Origin: Batillaria attramentaria
Taxonomy: Eukaryota; Mollusca; Gastropoda; Batillariidae
Length of the DNA stretch: 64,000 nucleotides
Reading direction: 5' to 3'
NCBI GenBank assembly: GCA_018292915.2
Contig: JACVVK020000296.1
Location: forward strand, 123,501-187,500
Shown here: positions 1 to 12,164 of the stretch, in pieces
Layout: every line of letters begins with the position of its first letter
How positions within the stretch are numbered: the first letter of the stretch is position 1
Position numbers and translations under genes: made by a program
Notes under the pieces: model-generated
Database searches by the model: none
Seen by the model: only the letters and a program-made list of their open reading frames with translations
What the model was told of the DNA's origin: nothing

Positions 1-405
1 ATGGTATGTTTTGAAAGGTCTTACGGCTGTCTATCAGCGTGCCAAGCTTGGGCCTTCTGCTGTTCATTGTTTCTGAGAAAATGCCAATGTTAAGGTTTCG
101 GAAGGTGTTACGCAAAACTGCTTGCCTGGCCTTGACCTTGACTTAAAGTCACTGAATACAGGTATGTCAGTAAAGATGTTGTCAATGTCTATCATCACGC
201 AAAGTTTGATATATCTGGCTTTTCTAGATTCTGAGAAAATGCCAATGTAACATTTCCAAACAGACAGCTTTAGTGACTTTGACCTTGGGTCAAGGTCAAT
301 CATTATGGTATTTTTTGAAAGGTCTTATGGCTGTCTATCAGCAGGCCAATTTTGGTGTCTCTGCTATTTGTAGATTCTGAGAAAAGGCCAATGTTAAGGT
401 TTACT
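1..405. repeat. Diverged tandem repeat, about 145-160 bp unit (block 1)
   Basis: The motif TGAGAAAATGCCAATGTTAA recurs near 73, 231 and 377, each time followed by a TGACCTTGAC-type motif and a CAGGTATGTCAGTAAAG-like stretch. The same unit fills 21340-22105 and 22490-22680. Copies are well diverged, so this is an old dispersed tandem repeat. Short open frames in it are not conserved between units, and I see no gene. Confidence 0.7.
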
Positions 406-406
406 G

Positions 407-452
<46 letters not shown>
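406..452. repeat. (CA)n microsatellite
   Basis: About 20 CA dinucleotides preceded by a short CG run. It follows repeat block 1 at the same place as the (CA)n at 22681-22720 follows the related unit there, so the microsatellite travels with the repeat. Confidence 0.9.
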
Positions 453-455
<3 letters not shown>

Positions 456-2471
456 GACGGAGGATTATTACATAGACTCACTTTGTTACACAAGTGAGCC
501 AAAAACTGCTGTTAATACATGTACAATGTGTAATGCGTGTCTGTCTCTAAAACAAATTACCTCAAAAATGTTTTCGCAGGTTAATCATACACACGTACCC
601 AGTTTCCCTCCATTTTGTACCAACCATGCTGATGTATATGAATATCATCCGGATGACTCTGTCCCTATCCCTATGACAACACGTACTATACTGTTTGACA
701 CCTCGAACACAAGAACAAAAGTGTCACCGACGGCAGGTGAACCGCCGGACCAAAAGTAGCCCATCATCTTGGAGTAGGACACCTCGGGAACCAAGTTCAG
801 GTAACTTGTGAGCGCTTGTATGTCTCCGCCGGAGGGTTATCTCCCTTGTACTTCTTCTCCATGTCGTAGAAACGACCCTTCAGCGGTTGGATTTTGCCTA
901 TATGGCGAAAATAATTATCATAGTTAAATACCATTACTGGATCACGTGTCAGCTACCAGCCTGAATGTGGTTTTTGTATCTACTTCCCACTCCCTAGCAA
1001 AATTCAAGCCTTCAAGAGGTCTGTCACGAGAATTGTGTACAGACTCATTAGTTGCAATGTTTATCCCACACTGTCGACATTTGCAGGAAAATATAGAATT
1101 ATACATTATTGTTATAAGAATAGGAGTGCTATATCACTCCACAGCGCCGGATGAGAAATACGACAGCGCGAATATTGGTCCCATCGCTTGAGCAGTCACA
1201 GCAGTTCTCATCGTCGTCATTATCGCCCTTATTGTCGTCAGGATCTGCTTTTGGGGAAGACGGTCATGATGCGTGCAAATTATTCTGTTCTGTCTTTGTT
1301 TAAAAAACAAAATAGACAGATTGTTAACTGTTAATAGAATCCAATGTTTTTCACTGGTACCAAAAAACAACAACAACAACAAAAAAAAAAAACCTAGTAC
1401 ATTTTTCCAGGCCCCTAGAGTTTATGAAATAATTTTACCTTGACGTGTATGTTTGATATGTAAGCAAAACTTAAAAGGGAAATAATTCTTATTTCGGTTT
1501 TGTCATAATTGTTATCATGGTGGATAATTATGTAGCAGCCAGAAAACGCACTGATTCATGGCTTGGGTCGTCGGTATCATAAATATAGTAATCCCCAATG
1601 ATTCCTGAAAATGGTCAGACCTTTATACACTGTCTTACTTCTCTCAAATACCAGCATCCGAAAGGCTCTAATGCAGGGATTTCCAATGATCTCGTTCTCC
1701 ATGATACGTAGTGTTGTCTCTTCGTTTGTCAGTTTTTCTCCTGAGAAACCCACTGATAATTTCTTCTTTATTCTTTGGAGACTGACAATGAATTTTACGT
1801 GTGTCAGGCATACAACTACAACAACGTTAGGGAATACTTTTCACCGACTGCATGTAATCCATGAATCAGAATCAGTCACTTGGGACACAATATAACATCT
1901 GAAACCATTGTGGTGACTTGGGTTGGTGTATATGCTGCTCTACGCGCGTAGAATCGTAGCGCATATAGAAACGATAGGCCAAAGAAAGTCATATTTCTCT
2001 ACTATCAGAAGCCGCAAAGTCACGAAAATGGCCGCAAATGGCCAAGGGGAACATGTCCACATTTGGCATTTAAGTTAAATGGTAGCTATAACTTCACATC
2101 AGCATTTTCCCAGGAACTACAAACTTTGATCATTCTCCATACACGGGCGTTATCTCACTCCCGTCCTTCGAACAACATACAGTACACGACAGGTGACCAA
2201 AGCAACAACCCTTTCGTACAGAGAATAACTGGCTGTCGTCTAAGCAGCCGCATGAGCAACAAGGAGGAACGGCCCCGTCCTACAAAGTTGTTTCTCCAAA
2301 CTTCATTTTATTTTGTCTTTGTTGTTATTGTTGCTGGTTCTCCCCTGTCCAAGTTCTACCAATGACACTAGATCCTCTACGACCTCGACCGATTAGCCAC
2401 GTGACTGGGAGTGGGGCCGGGTGGGGGAAGAAGGGAGGGAGAGAGAGAGAGAGAGGCAGAGAGAGAGGGTA
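453..2471. other. Intergenic, no gene recognised
   Basis: Only short uninterrupted frames without family resemblance are present. A (CAA)n/A-rich run lies at 1366-1393. No RNA gene, element end or long inverted repeat was recognised by eye. Confidence 0.5.
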
Positions 2472-2654
2472 AGTGGGTGGGTGGGTGGGTGTTTAGGAGT
2501 TTAACGGCCTTTTCCCCCCACATAAGGGTAATATCAAAGACGGGGCAACGAGAAAAAGGCCAGCACAAATATTTGGCCCCAGCGGCCAGGATTCGAACTC
2601 TCGGCCCAAGCATTGAAAGTCCAACGCTCTACCATTCGGCCACCCTGGCTCCCC
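2472..2654 (-). mobile_element. SINE-A, nearly full length (tRNA-derived)
   Basis: Read on the minus strand it starts GGGGAGCCAGGGTGGCCGAA. This is a tRNA-like head with A-box and B-box (AGTTCGAATCC). A body with GGCCAAATATTTGTGCTGG and GGAAAAGGCCGTTAAAC follows, ending in a (CACC)n tail. In better-kept copies the anticodon loop is CTTCTAA, which points to tRNA-Arg(TCT). It sits inside a (GA)n tract, so the target duplication cannot be read. This is the most complete SINE-A copy in the window. Confidence 0.85.
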
Positions 2655-3100
2655 AGAGAGAGAGAGAGAAAGAGAGAGACGTCAGTTCCGTGATCTAAAC
2701 ATTTGACGTCAGCCTCAGGCAGGTCGTCATACAGAGAGAGAGAGATGACGTCAATTCCGTGAAGTAAACTTTCGACGTCAGCCTCTAGCACTGAGATCGT
2801 CTGAGGATGCTTGTTCATGTCTTGTGATTTCCCTGTTGGCTTTGTGACTTCTCCGACTGAATTATTTTTCACATGAAATCTGGAAGATCTAGAGGGCTGA
2901 TGAAATGTCGGAAGCAGTGGCGATACTTGCAGATTTTGTCTGTGAACCAAACATTTGACGTCAGCCTCACGCTGCTCGTCTGACAGATGATACTTCTACA
3001 TATCTTGTGATTTCCTTGTTGCTTTTGTGACTTCCGTGACTGAATTAATTTTGACATAAAGTCTGGAAGATCTAGAGAGCTGATGAAACGTGGAGTTAAG
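2655..3100. repeat. Tandem repeat with recurrent TGACGTCAG sites
   Basis: Two units of roughly 185 bp (about 2765-2940 and 2950-3100) share CTTGTGATTTCC, GACTGAATTA, CTGGAAGATCTAGAG and GCTGATGAAA. Shorter partial units lie at about 2680-2760. Each unit has a GACGTCAGCCTC core after a TTTGACG or TTCGACG motif. No coding function is seen. Confidence 0.65.
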
Positions 3101-3628
3101 TGCCTTGGTTTGTACTTACGAAATTGCAAAATTGGAACTTTTTTGACCGGCGCTTCTCGCAGAAACGTGAAAAATGTGTTTATCTAAAAGCTCTGCTATT
3201 CTTAATACTAAAGCTATAATAGTGCAGCAGTTCATGTCATATGTGCAGTTGGCACAAGTGACAAAAATACCGGAATGATGAGTAATTTGAAGGAGTCTTT
3301 TCATAGATATTTGGCCTTATATGCAAACCACCCCTACCTCGGAAATATTTTTGTTACACAACACCTGTCAGAGCTACATAGCTGTGTTACGAAAACAGGC
3401 AGTATAATTGGATGATCTTCCCAATTTCAGAAAATGAAGCCATTTGAACATTTTTTTCGAAAAAATTCGTAACATGACCGATTTTTAAAAATCGGCGATA
3501 ACTCTTTTGAGAATGCAGTAGGCTAAAAATCGTGAAAAATAGGTCTGGAGAAGGTGAATTCCCATTTTATCTCAAAGTAAAAAGGTCTCCAACGAGGTGG
3601 TTTAGCTGATAGCCATCATTACATCCGT

Positions 3629-3664
<36 letters not shown>

Positions 3665-4331
3665 TTCCCGCCAAAAAGAACGCAGCAGCAAAGTGTGCAC
3701 GTAAGGTGTCTATGACGCAGATTTCGTTACGTCACTGTGTACGTGAAAGTAAGTATTGTGTGGAGAAACGTCACAGTCTTATTTTGTATCACTGAAACTT
3801 GCTGCTGCGCGTAGCAAAATCTGCCCCGTCTCATAAAGTTGTTTCTCTATAGAGAAACAACTTAACAAAACATTGCTTGCAGCCAGTGAAGAGAGCAAGC
3901 GAAGCATAAGGACGAATGTACTATAAGATGCAGGGTCATTGATAACTGGCTACACTGCTGGGACGCAACGTACACGGTACATTTTCGAGAAACGTTCGCC
4001 TAATTGGCCTGAGGTCCACGCCTGTGCAAAAACAACTGCACACGATGATCCTACACTACTTCTCAGTCCAGTCGGGTGGCAGCGCTAGTACTTGACAGTG
4101 CTCACAATCTGAATGACGGGTGGGTTACTGTGTGAGAGAGAGGAAAGTGTTTATGTGTTTTTGTGTTTACATAATAATAATGTTGAACGTTTGAGTCTAC
4201 CATGTGTTATCTTATGTGCCTTGAATTTTGAAACGCCACGCCGCATTTTGCCGTTGAAATCTCATTTCACTTTCAGTTGCTTTTAAAATTTGCGTGTGTG
4301 TTACAGACTGCTGGCCGATTCATCATTCGTC
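3101..4331. other. Upstream region of GIMAP gene 1
   Basis: Holds a (CA)n at 3631-3660. A pyrimidine-rich TTTCACTTTCAG at 4264-4275 could be the acceptor of a 5'-UTR exon leading into the first coding exon. A second possible acceptor is TGTGTTACAG near 4305. I could not identify a core promoter. No other gene is seen. Confidence 0.4.
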
Positions 4332-4613
4332 ATGGACATCCAAAGTCTAGAGTTGCCTTCCAGCACTTCCTACGTGGTGCCATTGATGTTGGTGCTGTCA
4401 CTTCTACTGCTGTTCAGACACCAACTAGCAGGCTGGTTTCTGAGAAAACCACAAACAGGTAACCAATATTCAACAGGCCAGCGAATCGTTTACGATAAAA
4501 CCGATTTATTTCAGTGTTATATGTTGGAACTAGTCAAACAGCAAACAAAAGGAAGCTATTTCCAGCTTGTAGATTTGCAGAAATATCCTCAGCCAGTCAA
4601 CGCGCGCGCGCGC

Positions 4614-4700
<87 letters not shown>

Positions 4701-6806
4701 AGTAACCGTCCAATACCATTCATTGCAATCTGGTTTAACTGGTTACCGGGTAGGATGGTAAGAGGAGAGACTGGGCTTGGTTTCATGCATAGTTGCATAG
4801 ATTTCTTAATCAGACTAATTTCATCTTTGCTGAGTAAACTTATATGAGTGCGACTGTACGCTCGAAATACTCTAAATTGGTAATTAACGCAGCTCTTAAC
4901 ACGATACAATGTTGTTTACATTTTGCGCGAGTGATCGCGTATTCAAAGTCTACGACTGGCGCTCGGTGTCATCGAGTACGCCTCTGTTGGCTCAGTGCCA
5001 GCATCAGAGACGCTATTTCCCCGCCCAGCTGTCTAACTGGTGTGAAGACTAAGAACGATCTGTGAGCACACAAATGCTAGAATACAGATTTCTTAACATT
5101 TCAGTTTCTGATGAGGACACCCTGCGTCTGGTCGTGTTTGGGAAAACCGGAGCTGGCAAAAGCTCGACATGCAACACCATTATTGGGAAGAAGGCGTTTC
5201 GTGTTGGACAAGGGGTGGCCTCCGGCACGCAACACTGTCAGTCGGAGTTGGCGACGGTTAACGGTCGAGCTATTTCGGTTTGTAAACAATTTTCCTATCT
5301 CTGTTTTACTCTATTTTCGTCAGGTATTTTCAGGTGTTTATGATATTGTCTTTTACTCTCTTGTCGTCAGGTATTTTCAGGTGTTTATGATATTGTCAAA
5401 AGTATCAGCCAATAGGCAGAAACAATCATGCATTCATACCTGTTTACTAAGAACATTGTTGTCGTCTAAACAGTTTCAAGCAGTCACAGTGGCCAGCTCG
5501 ATCTACATAGGGTTTTGTTTAATATGATTTTTTATATGATCATATGTATGAAACAGATGCTGGTTTCCCATACGATAGTTCCGCCTGGTCTCTCTCGCAT
5601 TTAATGATTTATGTTAACAAAAATAAATACGGTAAATTAAAATTAGCAAGTATTTCTACAAGTTGTTACAGAAGTTTGTGCTAGAGGGCAAAATGGTGAC
5701 TCTCGTGTTCCCCCCTATTACTCACTAAACTCTCATTAGCTGCCCACAACAGCTGCAGCCCAGATTTACCAAAAATATGAATTTGGAAATACAGTTAAGC
5801 AGGGCGGGTAGGTGCTGGAGGGTTTGACGTACTTTTCCGCCACATGCAGGAGATGTGAAAGACGTGCCAACGAGAAAAAGACCAGCACAAAATGTTCGGA
5901 CCAGACAGGGATTCGAACTCACGACCCGAGCATTAAATGACCAGCGCACTGCCTGTTGCCTATCCACAGCTAAGCAGCATTATGCTACGATGAACTAAAC
6001 ATTAGGGCGGACTAACACTCCTTTATCTAGTGGATAGCGCGCCTTTCTGTGGACTAGAGGCAGTATTGCAGATTCCGTTTTGTTTCTTTCCAAAGGTTGT
6101 GGATACCCCTGGTGTCCACGCGACAGACAGGAGCACAGAAGATGTGGCCAACGAAATCGCCAAGTGTATCCTGCTGTCTTCACCAGGACCTCACGCCTTC
6201 CTCATGGTCATCAACCTCAACCAGAGATTCACGGACCAAGAATACGCCGCCTACACAATGCTCAAAGAACTCTTTGGTCCTGAAGTGAAGAAGTACGTCA
6301 TTGTGGCATTCTCCTGGGCGGATCAGCTGGAACAAACTTCAATTGAGAACTATCTGCGCGATGTTCCGGGGCGTCTGAAGGAAATTTTATCTGAAACTGG
6401 TAAACGTTATCTCGTCTTCAACAATAAGGGAGATAAATCCACCAAAGCTCAACAAGTCCGACAACTTCTGTCTCTTCTGGGGGCTTCAGAGACGAGGTCG
6501 ATCTCCTACTTTGAAAGTTCCTCCACCAAAGAGGCTGAAACGGAGTTTAATCAAAGGGTGCAGCAGACTATGAAACGGGAACATATTTCACCTTGGAAAG
6601 CTAAAGAAAGAATTCTGAAAGGGGTAGAAGCTAACAGCGAGGAAGTGCTGATAAGGCGTGTTAAAACAGCACTAGGCATCGTTGAAAAACTTGCAAACGC
6701 GACGGCTATGATGGCTCCTTTGTTCGGAAAGCAGACTGTAGCCACTAGGGCAGCAGCCGTTGCAGCTTGTGCAAAGGAAGCCCAGAATGTCTGTACAGTC
6801 ATGTAG
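4332..6806 (+). CDS. AIG1/GIMAP-type GTPase with N-terminal membrane segment and C-terminal CaaX box (gene 1)
   Basis: Three exons, 4332-4458, 5105-5277 and 6096-6806, joined by GT-AG introns of phase 1 and phase 0, give 336 residues, a usual GIMAP length. The start was chosen because exon 1 then encodes one hydrophobic segment (about residues 15-28) followed by basic residues, as in a signal anchor. The AIG1 domain follows. The P-loop GKTGAGKS is at 55-62, the conserved TQHC region near 85, DTPG at 103-106 at the start of exon 3, then the GIMAP box SSPGPHAFLMVI, a G4-like SWAD (normally T/N-x-x-D) and FNNKGD as G5. A charged, probably helical region and an Ala-rich segment lead to the final CTVM, a prenylation-type CaaX box. 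Family members bind GTP and oligomerise on membranes. An immune or survival role here is inference. The 3' flank is soon interrupted by LINE sequence. Confidence 0.85.
4601..4697. repeat. (CG)n(TG)n compound microsatellite in intron 1 of GIMAP gene 1
   Basis: About 14 CG dinucleotides pass directly into about 34 TG dinucleotides. Alternating purine-pyrimidine of this length can form Z-DNA. It lies about 140 bp downstream of the exon-1 donor. Confidence 0.95.
5303..5396. repeat. 47-bp direct repeat, two copies, in intron 2 of GIMAP gene 1
   Basis: GTCAGGTATTTTCAGGTGTT begins at about 5319 and again at about 5366, with TTTACTCT-type sequence between. It is a young local tandem duplication just after the exon-2 donor. 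Confidence 0.85.
5803..5972 (-). mobile_element. SINE-A, diverged copy in intron 2 of GIMAP gene 1
   Basis: On the minus strand, GAGTTCGAATCCCTGTCTGG (B-box) is followed by a TTTTGTGCTGGTCTTTTTCT-like body and GGCGGAAAAGTACGTCAAAC. It is clearly related to SINE-A, but the head and tail are more diverged than in other copies, suggesting an older insertion. Confidence 0.75.
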
Positions 6807-6929
6807 AAAGCACAGTTATCATGATCGTAATTTTTCACTTCCCTCATTGTTTATCTCTAGAAAACTACTCTCTGTTCCTTCCTCTTTGTGACGACAGCAG
6901 CTATCAGCTAACTCTGACAACAAAATTAT

Positions 6930-7088
6930 GTACAGAGACTGTGATCACCAAAAACGTCTCTTCAACCACCTTGCAATCAGAAACTGCACAATTTATGTAC
7001 AAGCAATCTGTCTTGCTCACTCTCCAAAGTTCATTTCCCACCAATAAAAGGTTTAAGTGGTGGAAAAGGACGTTAAACTCCCAAACAC

Positions 7089-7142
<54 letters not shown>

Positions 7143-7367
7143 TTTAAATGTATTAAGTTTTTATTCCGTTGCAGATAGTGTTTTACCAACGTCTTCAATG
7201 ATTTCCTGGCCGTATATTTTTCTTTTCTTTTCTTTTTGTCATAATCTTCTTTTCAAATTTCTTTCTTTTATGGTAGTGTAACAACGGCAACTTTGAAAAT
7301 GGTCTTTGTATGCCTATACGTCTTTTCGCTGTAAAATGAACGACCATTGTCGTTGTCGTTGTCGTTG

Positions 7368-7372
<5 letters not shown>
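6930..7372 (+). mobile_element. 3' end of CR1-like LINE 'a', copy 1, with a SINE-A tail inside
   Basis: Sequence from about 6950 matches 7945-8040, and 7141-7372 matches 8250-8410, so both are the same LINE 3' region. The end carries hexamer tail repeats (CGTTGT)n at 7345-7372. Between the two parts lie GGTGGAAAAGGACGTTAAAC, the end of SINE-A, and a (GT)n tract. AATAAA at 7043-7048 could serve as a polyadenylation signal for GIMAP gene 1. Confidence 0.7.
7091..7140. repeat. (GT)n microsatellite
   Basis: About 25 GT dinucleotides directly after the SINE-A end AAACACCC, as if grown from the SINE tail. Confidence 0.95.

Positions 7373-7422
<50 letters not shown>
7373..7422. repeat. (CT)n microsatellite between two LINE 'a' copies
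   Basis: Pure CT repeat directly abutting the LINE hexamer tail on the left and the truncated start of the next LINE copy on the right. Confidence 0.95.
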
Positions 7423-7424
<2 letters not shown>

Positions 7425-8157
7425 CAAGCACATATAGATAAAGTCTGTCAACTTGTGTCAAGAAATGTATTTATGTTGTCAAAATTGAAACACTTTATTG
7501 ACAGCGATTCTCGAAAATTGTTTTATACCGCCAATATTAAACCCCACATTGACTATTCGTCCACAATCTGGGACGGATGCAGTGATATCCACCTGAAGAG
7601 ACTAAATTCCTTACACAGGAGAGCAGCAAAATTGATCCTTCCAGACCCCACACTAACAACTGTCCAGAAACTCCAAAAGCCAGAAATGCTCTCTCTTCCG
7701 AAACATCTGATCATCATCACAAAGATATATTCATGTTCAAAATCCGCAAAGGCGTTCTGCCACAGTACATCAGCAGCCTCTTTACCACGTCTGATCCACG
7801 CTATCCCTCATCAACGCAACGCTTTATACCGCCACGTCCGAGGATAGATATTTTTAAATCAAGTCTCTCCTTCTCCGGTGCCTCTCTTTGGAACAAGCTC
7901 CCTCTAAGCATTACTAGCAATGGATCGTAATCATCATTAAGGAAAAGTCTCTTCAACCACCTCGCATCGGAAACTGCATAAATTATTCACAATCCATCCA
8001 TCTTGCCCATTCACCAAAGTTCACGTCTTACCAACAAAACCTGTCACGCAATTTACATAAATAATGATAAACCTGCGCTAATTCCATGAGTATGTACATC
8101 ATAACTGATATCATGATTTTGTGTATAATCATGTTTGCCGCGCGAGCTTGCGCATAT

Positions 8158-8252
<95 letters not shown>

Positions 8253-8406
8253 TTTCCAGTTCTTATGTACTTTTTATCCTTCCCTTCATATTCTTCTTTT
8301 GAATTTTCTCTTTTTTATGGTAGTGTAGCAACGGCAAGTTTGAAAATGGTCTTTATGCCTATAACTTCTTCCGTTGTAAAATAAAGGATCGTTATCGTTA
8401 TCGTTA

Positions 8407-8410
<4 letters not shown>
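7425..8410 (+). mobile_element. CR1-like LINE 'a', copy 2, 5'-truncated (C-terminus and 3' UTR)
   Basis: The frame from 7425 reads like the C-terminal end of a non-LTR reverse transcriptase ORF (HIDYSSTIWDGCSDIHLKRL, then HRRAAKLI). It is broken by a frameshift near 7730 and resumes as RIDIFKSSLSFSGASLWNKL until about 7930. The 3' UTR contains a fixed-position (GT)n, then TGTAAAATAAAGG and the tail (CGTTAT)n at 8388-8411. No reverse transcriptase core is present, so this is a dead 5'-truncated copy. Confidence 0.75.
8160..8249. repeat. (TG)n microsatellite inside LINE 'a' 3' UTR
   Basis: 45 TG dinucleotides at the same relative position as (CA)n 57797-57850 in the minus-strand copy of this LINE in duplication copy B. 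Confidence 0.95.

Positions 8411-8466
<56 letters not shown>
8411..8466. repeat. (CT)n microsatellite after LINE 'a' tail
   Basis: Pure CT repeat directly after the (CGTTAT)n tail of LINE 'a'. Confidence 0.95.
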
Positions 8467-8469
<3 letters not shown>

Positions 8470-8503
8470 TAGTTTCTTTTACGCTATTAACTTCAGCGTA
8501 GAG

Positions 8504-8585
<82 letters not shown>

Positions 8586-8848
8586 GCAAAGAAATAAGTG
8601 GGTACAAATCCATGTCAGGTCAAGGTTTATTTTTGAGAATCAGCATGTTGTTGAAACGGGACTTGGTCGCCTACGATAACTGCGCTGATTGCAACTTATC
8701 GCGGCACGACCAGTTTCTGAAAAATAACCGTGACGAAGAAGGACAGGTCCTCGGAAAATGCCGCTGAAATATATAATACGCGCGCGTGTGTGTGTATGTG
8801 TGTGTCAGTGTGCGCGCGCGTGCCCCCCCCCCCCCCCCCCTTTTTCGG

Positions 8849-8901
<53 letters not shown>

Positions 8902-9235
8902 TAATCATTGTTTGGTTAAATCACTTACATGTAAAACGCAGGCACGAATACAAATGACTCATGTAGGACATGACCTCAAGCACGACCGCGAAATGCGATA
9001 CCTTCGAACGCTATCAGGGGCACCTAAAATCTCTATTAAAAAAAAAGGAATTGCTGAAGGTAATGATACATTGTGGTTGCAGCCTAGGAAGCACAAAGTA
9101 TTGTTACATAAAAGTAGGGAGATGCATAGAGTGACTGCAGTCTGAGAATCGGTCGAACGTGAAGGATGAATGTGGAAAATGTTTCACCAACAAAATAACT
9201 AAGGGGGGTGGGGGGAGGGGAGCTTGATGATGTGA
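8467..9235 (+). repeat. Repeat family R, + orientation copy
   Basis: Nearly the whole segment recurs inverted at 12165-12915 and 52905-53712. Parts recur at 15590-15790 and 58030-58230. Markers are CACCTAGTTTCTTTTACGCT at the start, CAGGTCAAGGTTTATTTTTG, TGCGCTGATTGCAACTTATC and ACTCATGTAGGACATGACCT. It carries (GT)n/(GA)n at 8507-8584, a C-run at 8822-8840 and (CA)n at 8852-8900. No protein is recognised. It may be a non-autonomous element. Confidence 0.75.
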
Positions 9236-9481
9236 AAATGCTTTATCGTCCTTTTTTGGGCCAATTTATGGCATATTTTGAACGCTTATCCTAGTAAAAA
9301 CTGACAGTCAACAGCGGCTGCACATAGCAGACGAACGAGTTTGTACGTCGGCAGAGCACGACACCGACAGAATAAAGTGCGCATTTTTATGCTGGCAAGA
9401 CTTTTTATGCTGGCAAGACGGTGTTAATTCACTCATGAACTCAAATCCAAACAAAAACACAAGTTTTAAACTTCCACTAAA

Positions 9482-9555
9482 GATCCAAGACGCAATCAAC
9501 CCTTCGCTAAAGCTCAGGGTTGATTTGCGTCTTGGATCAAAATACTCGTCGGTAT
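9482..9555. other. Stem-loop with conserved 3' flank (locus 1)
   Basis: Arms 9482-9502 and 9517-9538 pair (GATCCAAGACGCAATCAACC with its complement, one bulged T). They are followed directly by AAATACTCGTCGGTAT. The same flank and a related stem occur at 32766-32836. Confidence 0.8.
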
Positions 9556-9589
9556 CCCACAGCTTGATGGGAAAAACTGCTCAGTCATT

Positions 9590-10289
9590 TCAAGCACGGA
9601 TAACAAACTACACACGCTAGGTCTGCTCTCTCTTCGTAACCTACTGCTTTTCAATAAGTTTGTTGCTGTCTTCAGGCTGCTCAAAACTGAAACTCCGAAG
9701 TATCTGTCTTCTCTTTTCAAGCCTGTGTCATCACGTAATCCCAACACCCAACTGTTTCTCACCATCCCACTCCCTAGAATGGACTTGTATAAAACAAGTT
9801 TCTCTTACTCTGCAGCATCTTCCTGGAATTCTCTTCCACTGAGGCTTAAACAGTTGTGCTCTTTAACATCATTTAAGACTCACCTACACAAGTATCTTTT
9901 GGACAGTTCCGGGGATGCAGCCAGTCTACTTCATCATTGATTATGATTTACCCCTCCGGTCATGTTTCACGCTTCACCTGTTTGCTAGAAATGGCTATAT
10001 TTCTTAATTTCTACTCATTATGTTTGGCTTGACATTCCCTTGATATGCTCCGTCTTATTTTGTTTGTTTTTGGTTTTGCTTCTTTGTTTGTTTGTTTGTT
10101 TGTTTCTCTCTTCTTTCTTTATATTTCTTTTGATTGTTGATGGGTTTTTTCCATTTTTGTAGTTTGGATCATGTAGTACTTCTTAGGTCTTGTTTTTCTG
10201 TTTTTGTTTTCTGTGTGGCAAGGACAAGTTGTAAGATAAGCACTTGTGCTTAACACATATCCTTGTAAAATAAAGTTCATTCATTCATT
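9590..10289 (+). mobile_element. CR1-like LINE 'b', 5'-truncated 3' end
   Basis: A frame ending near 9940 has the usual C-terminal pattern of CR1-group ORF2 (SSWNSLPLRLKQL followed by SFKTHLHKYLL). The 3' UTR follows with AAAATAAAG and an (ATTC)n tail at about 10270-10289. The tail abuts a (CT)n tract. The part from 9986 on is shared with copy B (to 51240). Confidence 0.75.
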
Positions 10290-10291
10290 CA

Positions 10292-10358
<67 letters not shown>
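10287..10358. repeat. (CT)n microsatellite
   Basis: About 35 CT units following the (ATTC)n tail of LINE 'b'. In copy B the corresponding tract is only about 5 units (51240-51250). Confidence 0.95.
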
Positions 10359-10360
<2 letters not shown>

Positions 10361-10424
10361 GCCGCGAATTAGTCTTTGTGGCTTGCGCGGCTTTAAGCCC
10401 TAAAAACTCACTCACTCACTCACT
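10359..10424 (+). mobile_element. SINE-like 3' fragment with (ACTC)n tail, copy A only
   Basis: GCCGCGAATTAGTCTTTGTG, then GGCTTTAAGCCCTAAAAACT and (CACT)n. It is absent at the matching site in copy B, so it is either an insertion in A or a loss in B. It resembles the tail end of a short retroposon, but no pol III boxes are present. Confidence 0.45.
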
Positions 10425-10435
10425 CTCTCTCTCTC

Positions 10436-11250
<815 letters not shown>

Positions 11251-11259
11251 CTCTCTCTC

Positions 11260-12164
11260 TCTGATATTTTTATTTTGATCACAAATTTCTCTCCATTCCC
11301 AACAAAATTTGTGCATGTTAGAGTTTGAAAATCACGGATTGATCCTCAGAAGGAGCAGTGAAGAACGGAGGTGCAGACACTTTCATCAAACACACGTTAT
11401 ATGTTATGTATGTGCGATCATGCTGTAGTGATAGCAAGGTTAAGATAGAGAACACGGCCCTGCACCTAATCTTTCATGCTTGAAAATTATACTCTCTCTC
11501 TCTCTCTCTCTCTCTCTGAGCTCCCTCTCTGTTTGGTCTCACCATATAATCGTTCTCTTTTCTGTGTATTAGGTGATTAGTCCGCACTGAAAATACCCGG
11601 CAACTACATTAGGTGTGGAAAAAGGGCTTCAACATTAACCAACTTTGACCGTTGTTTAACTCTCGTATCCCCATCTTTGATATCCGCCAATCCAGGTGGA
11701 AAATGACGTTAAACTAAAACAATCCTACGCACGTGAGTGGCTGATGAGTGATGAGAGCAAACGGGAGAATTAATCTGATGGCTATCTGATGGCTTGAAGC
11801 CGGTAATGGTCATAGTAGTGTAGAGAGATGCATGCTGAATTTCATGATGTATGACACAAGGTGGTGTCAGCCGTCAAAGGTACTTAAAAAGAGTTTACAT
11901 GTTGGGAGTCGGCAGATACATAGACTGCTGCGCGCAAGGTGGCGGGGGGATGGGTGAGAAGGGTAGGGTCAGATTAAAAAAAATTTAAAAAAAAAACCCT
12001 AGAAAACGGGTCGTTGAGCCGATTAGCCATCTAGTGATGGACTGTTCTACGGTTCAGCGTCGCGCTGTGGTCTGTCCTCGGGCCTCTTATGTTCACACTG
12101 TACACACTGCCGGTCTCCCAACTCATTGAATGCTTCTCCGTCTTGTATCATGCTTTTTTACTGA
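11260..12164. other. Intergenic within copy A; diverged SINE-A-like body
   Basis: Around 11640-11735, ATCTTTGATATC and GGTGGAAAATGACGTTAAAC resemble the SINE-A body. Short (CT)n tracts lie at 11247-11262 and 11491-11517. No gene is recognised. Copy B has the same sequence at 52000-52900. Confidence 0.5.

Noticed and set aside
352..759. 135-residue open frame at the window start
   Set aside because: It runs through the diverged tandem repeat and (CA)n, has no domain, and is not preserved in the other repeat blocks.
4514..4909. Open frames of Cys-Val or His-Thr runs across dinucleotide repeats (also at 7057, 8121, 11020, 14165, 45353, 55673 and others)
   Set aside because: Translations of (GT)n and (CA)n. 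No complexity outside the microsatellite.
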